Part shown: in pieces, positions 43,207 to 52,640 of the stretch
Numbering within the stretch: position 1 is the first letter of the stretch
How the letters are laid out: each line of letters opens with the position of its first letter
Assembly: GCA_052169395.1 (NCBI GenBank)
Contig: JBQNCN010000001.1
Span: forward strand, 62,001-126,000
DNA length: 64,000 nucleotides
Direction of reading: 5' to 3'
Source: Fimenecus sp052169395
GTDB lineage: Bacteria; Bacillota; Clostridia; Oscillospirales; Acutalibacteraceae
Position numbers and translations under genes: made by a program
Notes under the pieces: model-generated
Databases searched by the model: none
Told to the model about the DNA's origin: nothing
The model's input: only the letters and a program-made list of their open reading frames with translations

Positions 43207-43866
43207 ATGAATGCATTTGATATAATAGGACCGGTAATGGTAGGTCCGTCATCAAGTCATACGGCGGGTGCTGTTAAAATAGGTAGAACTTGCAGAAGAA
43301 TTTTAGGTGAAAATATAAAAAAAGCCGAAATAAATTTATATGGAAGTTTTTTAAGTACAGGTAAAGGACATGGGACTGATGTTGCTATTGTTGCAGGGCT
43401 TCTTGGATTTTTACCTGATGACGAAAGAATTTCAAAAAGTATTGAAATAGCAAAATCACAAGATATTGAAATAAATTTTGGGATTGCAAATATAAAAAAT
43501 GCACATCCTAATACAGTAATAATAAAGCTTTTTGGTATAAAAGGTAAGTCGCTTGAGGTTAGGGCATCGTCTATAGGCGGTGGAAGAATAAGTGTTGATG
43601 AAATTGATGGTTTTAGGGTTAAATTTTCAACTGAATATCCTACCCTTATAGTTAGAAATGAAGATGCTCCAGGACTTGTGGCAAGTGTCAGTTCAATAAT
43701 TAGTGAAAATTCTTTAAACATAGCTACATTTCAGCTTTATCGAGGAAATAGAGGGGGAACTGCGGTTATGATAATTGAATGTGATGGTGAAACTCCTGAA
43801 AATATTATTGAAAAAATTAGAAATTTAAACGGCATTTTGTCCGTTACATATTTTTCGTTGGTGTAA
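43207..43866 (+). CDS. sdaAB: L-serine dehydratase, beta subunit
   Basis: One of two subunits of the oxygen-sensitive Fe-S serine dehydratase that makes pyruvate and ammonia. Length 219. Motifs: IGPVMVGPSSSHTAGAVKIGR at the N terminus and a C-terminal ACT domain (about 147-219) with APGLVASVSSIISENSLNIATFQLYR. It precedes sdaAA by one base. Serine use is consistent with the amino-acid and keto-acid metabolism around it (threonine deaminase, oxaloacetate decarboxylase). Confidence 0.96.
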   Translation: MNAFDIIGPVMVGPSSSHTAGAVKIGRTCRRILGENIKKAEINLYGSFLSTGKGHGTDVAIVAGLLGFLPDDERISKSIEIAKSQDIEINFGIANIKNAHPNTVIIKLFGIKGKSLEVRASSIGGGRISVDEIDGFRVKFSTEYPTLIVRNEDAPGLVASVSSIISENSLNIATFQLYRGNRGGTAVMIIECDGETPENIIEKIRNLNGILSVTYFSLV

Positions 43867-43867
43867 A

Positions 43868-44740
43868 ATGAATTATTCAAGTTTAAAAGAAATTTGTGAT
43901 TTATCTAATAAAGAAAAGATTCCGTTTTGGAAAGTGATTTTAGAGGATGATGCAAAAGAACGTGGTGTTTTGCCATCAGAATCTTTTAATCAAATGAAAA
44001 AAATGCTTTATGAGCTTATAAAGTCAGATGAAAACTATGATAAAAATAAACGTAGTAAAAGTGGTATTTCAGGTGGAGATGGTGGCAAATTTGAAAAGTA
44101 TGTAAGAAAACAGAAAAATCTTTCAGGACAGTTTTGCGGTAAGGTTTCAGAACGTGCAATAAAAACAGGAGAAACAAATGCCTGTATGGGAAGAATTGTT
44201 GCTACTCCTACAGCAGGGTCCTCAGGAGTTTTACCGGCTTGTCTTTTGACTTACAGAGAATTTTTTAAAACAAGTGATGAAAACCTTACTGAAGCGCTTT
44301 TTGTTGCGGCTGGAATAGGTGAAATAATAGCTTTAAATGCATCAATTTCAGGTGCGGCAGGCGGTTGTCAAGCTGAAATAGGTTCAGCTTCATCTATGGC
44401 AGCTGGTGCGCTTGTATATTTACAGGGTGGAAATAATGAGCAAATTTGCAGTGCTGTTGCAATATCTATGAAAGCTCTTTTAGGATTAACTTGTGATCCT
44501 GTTGGTGGACTTGTAGAATGTCCATGTATAAAAAGAAATTCACTTGGTGCTTTAAATGCCGTAAATTCCTGTGATATGGCCATGGCAGGAATAAAGTCTG
44601 TAATTCCTGCTGATGAGGTTATCGAGGCAATGGGTGAAATTGGAAAAAATATGAGCGATAAATATAGAGAAACAGGAAAAGGCGGACTTGCCACAACAGA
44701 AAGTGGCAAGAAAATTCGCAAGAAACTTGAGGAAAAATAA
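43868..44740 (+). CDS. sdaAA: L-serine dehydratase, alpha (Fe-S) subunit
   Basis: The catalytic subunit, 290 residues, carrying a 4Fe-4S cluster used as Lewis acid. Conserved cysteines occur in GETNACMGRIVATPTAGSSG, LTCDPVGGLVECPC and near the end in AVNSCD. Other family patterns: AAGIGEIIALNASISGAAGGCQAEIGSASSMAAGAL. The end TGKGGLATTESGKKI is standard. Terminator follows two bases after the stop. Confidence 0.97.
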   Translation: MNYSSLKEICDLSNKEKIPFWKVILEDDAKERGVLPSESFNQMKKMLYELIKSDENYDKNKRSKSGISGGDGGKFEKYVRKQKNLSGQFCGKVSERAIKTGETNACMGRIVATPTAGSSGVLPACLLTYREFFKTSDENLTEALFVAAGIGEIIALNASISGAAGGCQAEIGSASSMAAGALVYLQGGNNEQICSAVAISMKALLGLTCDPVGGLVECPCIKRNSLGALNAVNSCDMAMAGIKSVIPADEVIEAMGEIGKNMSDKYRETGKGGLATTESGKKIRKKLEEK

Positions 44741-44741
44741 T

Positions 44742-44770
44742 AAAAACTCACCGTTAGGTGAGTTTTTATT
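44742..44770 (+). terminator. Terminator of sdaAA
   Basis: AAAAACTCACC pairs with GGTGAGTTTTT around GTTA, directly after the stop. Confidence 0.92.
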
Positions 44771-44904
44771 TATATATTTTCGTTCTTTAAGGCATCAATA
44801 GTGTTGTCATTTTTTATTTTTTGTACAGCATAAATCTATTGTTATAAAGGTTACGGCAAAATGATTGCGACTACTGTGTTGTCTTTGATATTTTATAAAT
44901 AAAT

Positions 44905-46551
44905 TTAAAGAATAATACCGGACTGAATATCAAATGAAAAAGTTTTTTCTGTATTATTTTCAAGATATCTTATATTGAGTACTGTACGTCTATCTTTATT
45001 AAATTCAGCTGTTAAAACCTTAATGTCGCTTTTATCAAATACCTTAATAAGCATTTCGTTTTGCCAATCATGATAATTTGCAACATTATCTGAGGTAAAA
45101 AGGAGACTTCCAAAAATTCGGTTTACATTTGCAATAATTTGCCTTTGCATTACAGAACATTTCATATTTTCATTTCTTAAAAGAAAAACATCGGGGTCAT
45201 TTCTGAATGCACGGTTGTCAAGCTGTCTTCTGAATATTGAATTTTGTAATGTATGTGTGGTTGAAATTATCTCACGGTTTTTAAGATCATATTGAAGCCA
45301 TTTAAGATCCATATCTGCACCTATGCGGCAATAATCAACTTTACCGAATGACGGCATAAGTGGAACACCACAACCCAAAATAAGTTTATCACCAACGCAT
45401 TCACGTAAAAAATCCATAGCTTCACACATAAGCTGTCCACGAGATTTATTATATTGTGGTATTTGAGCGGCACAATAAAGGAAATCAAGCTTTACCATAT
45501 CAAAGCCCCATTCGTTTAAAACCACATCAAAATAATGCTTTATGTGTTTTCTTACTTCATTTTTACTTATATCAAGAGAATAGAAGTTTCCTCCCCAGTT
45601 TAATCCGCATTTAAGAGGCTTGTTTTTTTTGTCTTTTAAAAGCCAATCTTTATGATTTTTAACGATTTTAGAGTTTTGTGCAATTGCAAAGGGTGCTAAC
45701 CATAATCCTGCTTTCATATTTTTCTTGTGAATTATGTCTACACAATATTTCATTCCTTTAGGAAATTTTTTATTGTCTATTGATAGCCAATCACCGGTTG
45801 CAGTTTGAAATCCGTCATCAATTTGAAAGATGTCAATTTCTGCATTTACTGTTGAAAGAGATTCTAAATCTCTTTCAACAATTTGTTCAGTGATTTTTGA
45901 ATAATAATTATACCATGTAGTATAACCGTTTGTTTTCTTTACTTTAGGCTTTGGAATATTAAGCACTTGAAACCATCGTTCAAAAACTTCATCTTCACTA
46001 CCGTTTAATTCAACAACATCAAGAATTTCATAGTTTCCGTTTATAGTTACTCCTTCAAGGTCTTTTTCAAAAATAATGTAATTATCAATGCAATTTGTCT
46101 TAATTATGGTATATCCGGTTCTTTCATTTAAAGAAGCAAAAAGATTATATTTTTCATTTTGTCTTACATAAAGATATGAAAAACCGTAAAACATTCCTGG
46201 AACGGAAATATTTTCAGTAAATGAATAATCTCCTGTTGCACCGGCTCTCGTATTTTCTAAAAGATACCTTGCAAATTTGTCCTGATGTTGTGGTGTTTCA
46301 TCTATAAACATTTCACGACAGTCAGTCCAGCTTTGGAAACCATTTGGAAATATTCTGTCATCAGATTTAAAAACAAATGGAACTGAAACCTCAAGCTTTT
46401 TTATTTCAAGCGGAACATTTGAATGCATAATAAGTTTCAAATGATTCTTTAGAGCTTTGTATTCAATATTGTAATATTTTGTTTCAAGAGATGTATCTAT
46501 AAAGGTTGAGGTCCCAACTTTATAAGTTATTGAAAACTTAAATTTATTCAT
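44905..46551 (-). CDS. GH36-type alpha-galactosidase
   Basis: A 548-residue glycoside hydrolase of the melibiase fold that removes alpha-linked galactose from oligosaccharides such as raffinose or melibiose. An N-terminal beta domain (about 1-190) is followed by a barrel: NGYTTWYNYYSKI, FQIDDGFQTATGDWL, MKAGLWLAPFAI, the nucleophile in MVKLDFLYCA (Asp356), and RIGADMDLKW (Asp413 and Asp415, candidates for acid/base). It is shorter than typical GH36 enzymes (about 700), and the start of the beta domain is diverged, so the substrate is uncertain. No signal peptide: cytoplasmic. It follows an alpha/beta hydrolase by 17 bases. Confidence 0.83.
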   Translation of the reverse strand: MNKFKFSITYKVGTSTFIDTSLETKYYNIEYKALKNHLKLIMHSNVPLEIKKLEVSVPFVFKSDDRIFPNGFQSWTDCREMFIDETPQHQDKFARYLLENTRAGATGDYSFTENISVPGMFYGFSYLYVRQNEKYNLFASLNERTGYTIIKTNCIDNYIIFEKDLEGVTINGNYEILDVVELNGSEDEVFERWFQVLNIPKPKVKKTNGYTTWYNYYSKITEQIVERDLESLSTVNAEIDIFQIDDGFQTATGDWLSIDNKKFPKGMKYCVDIIHKKNMKAGLWLAPFAIAQNSKIVKNHKDWLLKDKKNKPLKCGLNWGGNFYSLDISKNEVRKHIKHYFDVVLNEWGFDMVKLDFLYCAAQIPQYNKSRGQLMCEAMDFLRECVGDKLILGCGVPLMPSFGKVDYCRIGADMDLKWLQYDLKNREIISTTHTLQNSIFRRQLDNRAFRNDPDVFLLRNENMKCSVMQRQIIANVNRIFGSLLFTSDNVANYHDWQNEMLIKVFDKSDIKVLTAEFNKDRRTVLNIRYLENNTEKTFSFDIQSGIIL

Positions 46552-46568
46552 TTTATCTCCTATTTTGA

Positions 46569-47501
46569 CTACTTAATAGTTATAAGTGTTTTTTTATACC
46601 AGTCTATAACATCGGAAATTACTTCATCTGCATTATTTTCAAGAAGTATTTCATGCCTATCTCCTGTCCAGAGCTTAAACTTAACCTTATGACCGCTTTC
46701 AAGGAGCTTTCTGTAAACAGATTTAACTCCTTTGCCGTATGAGCCGACAGGATCATCACTTCCGGCAATTAAATATAGTGGCATATCATTAGGAACTTTT
46801 TCATACCATTCAGGACTTTGAATATATTTAACAAGGCGGAAAATTGTTAAAAAACCATTATTAGTAAAGGTAAAACCGCAAAGCTTATCAGAAATATATT
46901 CATCAACATTTTCAGTATTAACAGAAAGCCAGTCAAATGGGGTACGCTTATCCGTTTTTTTATTATATGAAGCAAATGCTATTTTATTTAAAAAATCACC
47001 TTTTGATTTTTCGCCATTCTTTTTAATTTGAATTTCAGCAAGCTTTATTGCAATTGGAACTATCGGATTGGCTCCGCTGGTACCGCAATAAACTGCCGCT
47101 TTAACTGAAGATTCATATATTGATGTATATGCTCTTGTAAGAAATGATCCCATACTGTGACCAAACATGAAAATCGGAGTTTCTGGATATTCACTATGAA
47201 TTAAATCATTCAGAGTTTTCATATCATCTAAAAGATTTTGTTCCATTCTATTCCCGAAATAGCCCAAATCATTGCTGTTTTCAACACTTTCACCATGCCC
47301 TAAAAGATCTATGATATAGCTTGCAAAGCCTGCGTCGCAAAGTTTTTCCATAAATCCGAAATAGCGTTCTTTATGCTCCGCCATACCATGAGTTATTTGA
47401 ATAACAGCTTTTACATCAGATATATTGTCTGGTGCAATACAAACACCCTTAATATTGCATAAATCTGATGAAGATTTAAAAGAAAATTTCTTTTTTAGCA
47501 T
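46569..47501 (-). CDS. Alpha/beta hydrolase, lysophospholipase/monoglyceride lipase type
   Basis: A 310-residue serine hydrolase. Key features: oxyanion-region ITHGMAEHKERY (about 37-48), DLLGHGES (65-72), nucleophile elbow GHSMGS with Ser116, acid in AGSDDPVG (about 250) and base His in WTGDRHEIL near the end, the arrangement of PldB/monoacylglycerol lipase-like proteins (Hydrolase_4). No signal peptide. First gene before the GH36 gene, so the two are probably one operon, though no functional link is obvious. Confidence 0.88.
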   Translation of the reverse strand: MLKKKFSFKSSSDLCNIKGVCIAPDNISDVKAVIQITHGMAEHKERYFGFMEKLCDAGFASYIIDLLGHGESVENSNDLGYFGNRMEQNLLDDMKTLNDLIHSEYPETPIFMFGHSMGSFLTRAYTSIYESSVKAAVYCGTSGANPIVPIAIKLAEIQIKKNGEKSKGDFLNKIAFASYNKKTDKRTPFDWLSVNTENVDEYISDKLCGFTFTNNGFLTIFRLVKYIQSPEWYEKVPNDMPLYLIAGSDDPVGSYGKGVKSVYRKLLESGHKVKFKLWTGDRHEILLENNADEVISDVIDWYKKTLITIK

Positions 47502-47525
47502 ACCAACCTCCTTATATCAATTATC

Positions 47526-47554
47526 ATTATAACATAAAATATGGTGTATGTTAA
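47526..47554 (-). promoter_or_regulatory. Promoter of the hydrolase-GH36 operon
   Basis: Minus strand TTAACA (47554-47549) and TATAAT (47531-47526) with 17-base spacer and TG before the -10; AAGGAGG follows. Confidence 0.75.
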
Positions 47555-47577
47555 ACAGTTTTTGAATATTATTACCA

Positions 47578-47613
47578 ATCAAATCAGTTTTTTATATCAA
47601 ATCAGTTTTTTAT
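47578..47613. repeat. 18-base tandem duplication at the hflX stop
   Basis: ATCAAATCAGTTTTTTAT occurs twice in direct succession (47578-47595, 47596-47613). On the minus strand the unit holds the last codons and TGA of hflX, so a second copy of this stop follows in frame. Confidence 0.95.
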
Positions 47614-48846
47614 AAAATTTTTATAATATGAAAGCTGATTTTTTCTGAAAGTGGCATTTACAAGTGTTCCAGACGATTCATATTTAATTATTTTAGCATT
47701 TCCATCGGATTGCAGGCGTTCGATAAGCTTGCTTTTGTTAAACGGTATTAAAAGTTCTGCCGAAATAAATGTACTTTTTAATATTTCAATAATTTTATAA
47801 TCAAGTTTATCAAGACCTGTTTTTTCTTTTGCAGATATTGATACTGTGTTTTTAAATGTGAAAACATTATTTTCAGAAAAAAGTTTATCAGATTTATTTA
47901 AAATATTTATAATTGGAATATTATTTGCACCAAGGCTTTCTAAAATATTATCAGTTATTTTTTTTTGCATATATATTTCATTGGAAGAGCAATCCATAAC
48001 ATTTAAAATAATGTCTGAGTTTTTAATAACTGAAAGAGTAGATTTAAATGCCTCAACAAGTTTTGTGGGAATTCGTGAAATAAACCCTACAGTATCTATT
48101 ACCGTTATATTTATTCCATTTGAAAGAGTAAGTTTTCTCGATGTAGTGTCAAGTGTGGCAAAAAGTTTATCTTCTTCCAGAACACCTGCATTTGTAAGCG
48201 CATTTATTAAAGTTGACTTGCCTGCATTTGTATATCCTATTATAGAGGCGGTTATTCTTTGGTCTTTTTTTTGTTTTTCGATATGAAGTTTTTTTCTGTT
48301 TTCAATTTTAGCAAGTTCCGTTTTTAAATGGTCAATTCTTGTTCGTATATGTCTTTTATCTGTTTCAAGCTTTGTTTCTCCTGGACCTCTTGTTCCTATT
48401 CCACCGCCCAGTCTTGAAAGAGCGCTTCCCATTCCTGTTAAAAACGGCAGACTGTATTGAAGTGCTGCAAGCTCTACCTGAATTTTTCCTTCTGCGGAAT
48501 GGGCGTTTTTTGCAAAAATATCCAAAATTAACATTGTTCTGTCAATAACTCTGATATTGCAGATTTCTTCAATATTTCTTTTTTGAGAAGGAGATAGCTC
48601 ACAGTCACAGATTATTAAATCGGCATGATATATAGGAATCACTTCTTTTATTTCTTCTAATTTACCTGATCCTACATAAGTTTTCTTATTTGGATATATT
48701 TTTTGAGTTATTTTAAGGCAAACAGTTCCATTTGCAGTTTCAGTAAGTCTTTGAAGTTCGTTTAAAGATGTTTCCATATCATAAGTTCCGTTATCTGCTG
48801 CAATTAAAATTGCATTTTCCTGTTTTTCTTCAATATTGTTGTACAT
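47602..48846 (-). CDS. hflX: GTPase HflX
   Basis: HflX binds the large ribosomal subunit and splits stalled or hibernating 70S ribosomes. The 414 residues contain the HflX N-terminal domain (TYVGSGKLEEI, IICDCELSPSQKRNIEE), the glycine-rich linker RLGGGIGTRGPGETKLETD (about 145-163), and a G domain: GYTNAGKST (204-212), FATLDTTSR, DTVGFI and NKSD. The C-terminal domain ends at a tandem duplication. It is transcribed alone from a region close to the pur terminator. Confidence 0.95.
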   Translation of the reverse strand: MYNNIEEKQENAILIAADNGTYDMETSLNELQRLTETANGTVCLKITQKIYPNKKTYVGSGKLEEIKEVIPIYHADLIICDCELSPSQKRNIEEICNIRVIDRTMLILDIFAKNAHSAEGKIQVELAALQYSLPFLTGMGSALSRLGGGIGTRGPGETKLETDKRHIRTRIDHLKTELAKIENRKKLHIEKQKKDQRITASIIGYTNAGKSTLINALTNAGVLEEDKLFATLDTTSRKLTLSNGINITVIDTVGFISRIPTKLVEAFKSTLSVIKNSDIILNVMDCSSNEIYMQKKITDNILESLGANNIPIINILNKSDKLFSENNVFTFKNTVSISAKEKTGLDKLDYKIIEILKSTFISAELLIPFNKSKLIERLQSDGNAKIIKYESSGTLVNATFRKNQLSYYKNFIKN

Positions 48847-48920
48847 ATAATTCCCTAAAAATAATATTATAGTAATATTATAGTTTATTTTTAAAATAAA
48901 TTAAATATAAACATAAACGG

Positions 48921-48947
48921 AAAAAGAGCTGAGATTATCAGCTCTTT
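48921..48947 (-). terminator. Terminator of the pur operon
   Basis: Minus strand AAAGAGCTGA and TCAGCTCTTT around a five-base loop, followed by TTTTT, four bases after the purL stop. Confidence 0.9.
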
Positions 48948-48950
48948 AAT

Positions 48951-51900
48951 TTAGATTTTATAGAAATTCACAGCGTTTTCAAAAATTTTCATATTTCTAT
49001 TTCCGCAAACATTTTTATATGTTCCATTTGAAAATCTTTCACTATGTCCCATTTTTCCAAATATTCTTCCGTCTGGAGAAGTGATTCCTTCAACTGCTTC
49101 AAACGAGCCGTTAGGATTAAAGTCAATATTCATTGTCGGAAAACCAGTATCGTCTACATATCTTGTTGCAATTTGACCATTTTCTTTTAATTTTTCAAAT
49201 AGCTTTTGGCTGCAAACAAATCTGCCTTCTCCATGTGAAATCGGAACACTGTAAATTTCATCAAAACTTGTGCCATAAAGGAATGGAGATTTATCAGAGA
49301 AAATTTTTGTGTTTACAAGTCGTGATTGATGACGTCCTATGGTATTAAATGTAAGAGTAGGGCTTTCTTCGGTTTGTTCGGTTATTTCACCAAAGGGAAC
49401 AAGACCAAGCTTGATTAGTGCCTGAAATCCGTTGCAAATACCTAAAATTAAACCGTCTTTATTTTTAATAAGAGTATTTATCTCGTTGCTTATATTTTTA
49501 TTTCTTAAATATGCCGTTATAAATTTGCCGGATCCGTCTGGCTCATCGCCTAAAGAAAATCCACCTGGTATAAACATTATATTAGTTTTTGACAGTCTTT
49601 TTGCAAATTCTTCAACACTTTCTTTTATAGCTTTTTGATTTAGATTTTTAATAATAAAAACATCTGTTTCAGCTCCTGCTTTTTCAAAAGCCCGCATTGA
49701 ATCATATTCACAATTTGATCCCGGAAAAACTGGAATTATAACTTTTGGTTTTGAAATGTTTATTTTAGCAAAGAATTTGGAAGTATTTTTATAAATAAAT
49801 TCTGAAGGTTTGTTAAATTTATCTTTGGTTTTGGTTGGAAAAACCGTTTCAAGATTATTTTCATAAGGTTTAAGCAAGTCATTTAAAAATATTGATTTTC
49901 CACGGTAGTCTATAGTTTTATTTGAAACAGTTTTACCTAACAGCATTAAATTTAATTTTTCATTTGTTTCTATTATGAAAGTTCCGTAATTGTATTTGAA
50001 TATCTCATTAACGGTTATATCGCTATTATATTTAAAACCGATTTTATTGCCGAAACAAGCTTTCATAACGGATTCTGCGATTCCTCCAAAAGATGGTACT
50101 GATACAGATAAAACTTTATTATCCTTTATAAGTTTTTCAATCATTTCAATATTTTTAAGAAGCTCAATTTTGTTAAATGTGCCGTCTTGCTCAATTTGAG
50201 TTTTAAGAAGATATACATTTGAATCAACCATTTTAAATTCAGGAGAAACAACATTTTTAAGCTTACCTATTGAAACGGCAAATGACACAAGGGTGGGTGG
50301 GACATTTATGTTTTCAAAACTGCCGCTCATAGAGTCCTTACCGCCTATTGAAGCTATTTTTAAATCAAGCTGAGCTTTTAATGCACCGAGAAGAGCTGCT
50401 ACTGGTTTTCCCCATATATCTGCTTTTTCAGACATCTTTTCAAAATATTCCTGAAATGTAAGATATGTGTTAGAAAAATCTCCACCTGAAGCAATTATTT
50501 TTAAAATACTTTCTACAACTGCAAGATAGGAACCTAAGAAAATATTTTTTTCTGTTATAAACGGATTAAATCCCCAAGACATAAATGAAACCGTTTCAGT
50601 TGTTCCTGAAAGAACAGGTATTTTTGCAACCATACTCATAGGTGGTGTAATTTGATATTTACCACCGAATGGCATTAAAATTGTTCCTGCACCTATTGTT
50701 GAGTCAAATCTTTCAGATAGACCTCTTTGAGAGCAAACATTTATATTTGAAGCTAAATTTAGATAATTTTTGATAAAATCACTTCCACATTTTTTTTCAG
50801 GAAGTGAAAACATATTAATAACGGCATTTGTATGCTTTTCTGCACCGTTTGAATTTAAAAAATCTCTTGAAATATCAACTATTATCTTATTATTCCAGAA
50901 CATTCTAAGTCTGTTTTTATCAGTTATTTCTGCAACAACGGTTGCTTCAAGATTTTCTTCTGCAGCAAAAGATAAAAACTTATTCTCATCTTTTTTTGCT
51001 ACAACTACAGCCATTCTTTCTTGTGATTCTGAAATTGCAAGTTCGGTTCCGTCTAAACCATCGTATTTTCTTTTTACATTATCAAGGTAAATATCAAGTC
51101 CGTCTGCAAGTTCTCCTATGGCGACAGATACTCCTCCTGCACCAAAATCGTTGCATCGTTTTATAAGTGATGTTGCGGAACTGTTTCTGAATAATCTTTG
51201 GAGTTTTCGTTCTTCTGTAGCATTGCCTTTTTGGACTTCTGCACCGTCTTTTTCAATAGATTTCACATTATGAGATTTTGATGAACCCGTTGCCCCACCT
51301 ATACCGTCTCTACCGGTTCTGCCTCCTAAAAGAATTACAATATCTGAAGGTGAGGGTTCTTCTCTTCTAACATTTTTTGCAGGAACTGCACCTACAACTG
51401 CTCCTATTTCCATTCTTTTAGCAACATATCCGTCATGGTAAATTTCTTTTACTTCCCCTGTTGCCAAACCTATTTGATTACCATATGAAGAATAGCCGTT
51501 GGCAGCGGTGGTAACAATTTTTCTTTGTGGAAGTTTGCCTTTTAGAGTATCACTTATTTTTACAAGAGGATTTGATGCACCTGTTATTCTCATAGCTTGA
51601 TAAACATAGGCTCTTCCTGAAAGAGGGTCTCTTATAGCTCCGCCTATGCAGGTGGCTGCTCCGCCGAAAGGCTCTATTTCAGTAGGGTGATTGTGTGTTT
51701 CATTTTTGAACAGAAATAGCCAGTCCTCGTCTTTTCCATCAACATCAACCTTAATTTTTACCGTACAGGCATTTATTTCATCACTTTCATCAAGATTTTT
51801 TAAAGCACCGGTGCTTTTTAAGTATTTTGCACCTATAGTCGCCATATCCATAAGTGTGATTGGCTTTTTCACTCCAAGAGACTTTCTTATATTAAGATAG

Positions 51901-52640
51901 TCAGAATACACTTTTTTAATAGAATCATCTTTAATTTCAATATTATCAAAGCTTGTTAGAAAGGTTGTATGGCGGCAGTGATCCGACCAATATGTATCAA
52001 GCATTTTTATTTCTGTTATAGTGGGATTTCTATTTTCAGAAATAAAATATTTTTGACATAATGACAAGTCGGCTATATCCATTGCAAGAGAATATTTAGA
52101 TAAAAATTCTGAAAGTTCATTTTTTGATAAATTATTAAAGCCTTCAAGAGTTTTAACAGTTGTAGGAATTTCATAGTTGCATTTTAATGTTTCCAGTCTC
52201 TCAAGAGAAGCTTCACGGCTTTCAACGGGATTTATCACATATGATTTGATCTTTTTAAATTCATTATCTGAAATATTACCGAAAATCAAATATATAATGG
52301 CTGTTTTTACAATAGGTCTTATACCTTCGGTTATAAGCTCTATACATTGTTCGCAACTATCTGCCCTTTGATCGAATTGTCCAGGAAGATATTCTACAGC
52401 AAATATTTTTGCATCCGTTTGTGGTAAATGTTTATATGTTAAATCTACAGACGGTTCTGAAAAAACGGTATTTATAAGAGTTTTAAAAATGTTATCTTCA
52501 ATTCCCTCTACATCATATCTCTGAAAAATTCTGATGTGATCAATGTTTTTAATCTGCAGCTCTTCTGTAAGTTCTTTTTTTAATTCGGTTGATTTTAAAG
52601 CAAATTTTATTCGCTTTTCAGTATATATTCTATTTACCAT
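48951..52640 (-). CDS. purL: Phosphoribosylformylglycinamidine synthase, single chain
   Basis: Converts FGAR and glutamine to FGAM using ATP. The 1229-residue chain joins the PurL synthetase with a C-terminal glutaminase, as in proteobacteria and many Clostridia, and unlike the three-part PurSQL of Bacillus. Seen: LDTYWSDHCRHTTF (about 209), FKNETHNHPTEIEPFGGAATCIGG, the AIR-synthase-like halves, and in the last 250 residues PVFPGSNCEYD, GICNGFQALIKLGL (nucleophile Cys) and ISHGEGRF. Last gene of the operon, overlapping purD by 11 bases. Confidence 0.96.
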   Translation of the reverse strand: MVNRIYTEKRIKFALKSTELKKELTEELQIKNIDHIRIFQRYDVEGIEDNIFKTLINTVFSEPSVDLTYKHLPQTDAKIFAVEYLPGQFDQRADSCEQCIELITEGIRPIVKTAIIYLIFGNISDNEFKKIKSYVINPVESREASLERLETLKCNYEIPTTVKTLEGFNNLSKNELSEFLSKYSLAMDIADLSLCQKYFISENRNPTITEIKMLDTYWSDHCRHTTFLTSFDNIEIKDDSIKKVYSDYLNIRKSLGVKKPITLMDMATIGAKYLKSTGALKNLDESDEINACTVKIKVDVDGKDEDWLFLFKNETHNHPTEIEPFGGAATCIGGAIRDPLSGRAYVYQAMRITGASNPLVKISDTLKGKLPQRKIVTTAANGYSSYGNQIGLATGEVKEIYHDGYVAKRMEIGAVVGAVPAKNVRREEPSPSDIVILLGGRTGRDGIGGATGSSKSHNVKSIEKDGAEVQKGNATEERKLQRLFRNSSATSLIKRCNDFGAGGVSVAIGELADGLDIYLDNVKRKYDGLDGTELAISESQERMAVVVAKKDENKFLSFAAEENLEATVVAEITDKNRLRMFWNNKIIVDISRDFLNSNGAEKHTNAVINMFSLPEKKCGSDFIKNYLNLASNINVCSQRGLSERFDSTIGAGTILMPFGGKYQITPPMSMVAKIPVLSGTTETVSFMSWGFNPFITEKNIFLGSYLAVVESILKIIASGGDFSNTYLTFQEYFEKMSEKADIWGKPVAALLGALKAQLDLKIASIGGKDSMSGSFENINVPPTLVSFAVSIGKLKNVVSPEFKMVDSNVYLLKTQIEQDGTFNKIELLKNIEMIEKLIKDNKVLSVSVPSFGGIAESVMKACFGNKIGFKYNSDITVNEIFKYNYGTFIIETNEKLNLMLLGKTVSNKTIDYRGKSIFLNDLLKPYENNLETVFPTKTKDKFNKPSEFIYKNTSKFFAKINISKPKVIIPVFPGSNCEYDSMRAFEKAGAETDVFIIKNLNQKAIKESVEEFAKRLSKTNIMFIPGGFSLGDEPDGSGKFITAYLRNKNISNEINTLIKNKDGLILGICNGFQALIKLGLVPFGEITEQTEESPTLTFNTIGRHQSRLVNTKIFSDKSPFLYGTSFDEIYSVPISHGEGRFVCSQKLFEKLKENGQIATRYVDDTGFPTMNIDFNPNGSFEAVEGITSPDGRIFGKMGHSERFSNGTYKNVCGNRNMKIFENAVNFYKI

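Noticed and set aside
44772..44904. Possible decayed coding remnant on the minus strand after the GH36 gene
   Set aside because: One frame reads DNTVVAIILP, then stops, then NDNTIDALKNENI, but the piece is about 40 codons with three stops and I recognise no family. It could be chance.
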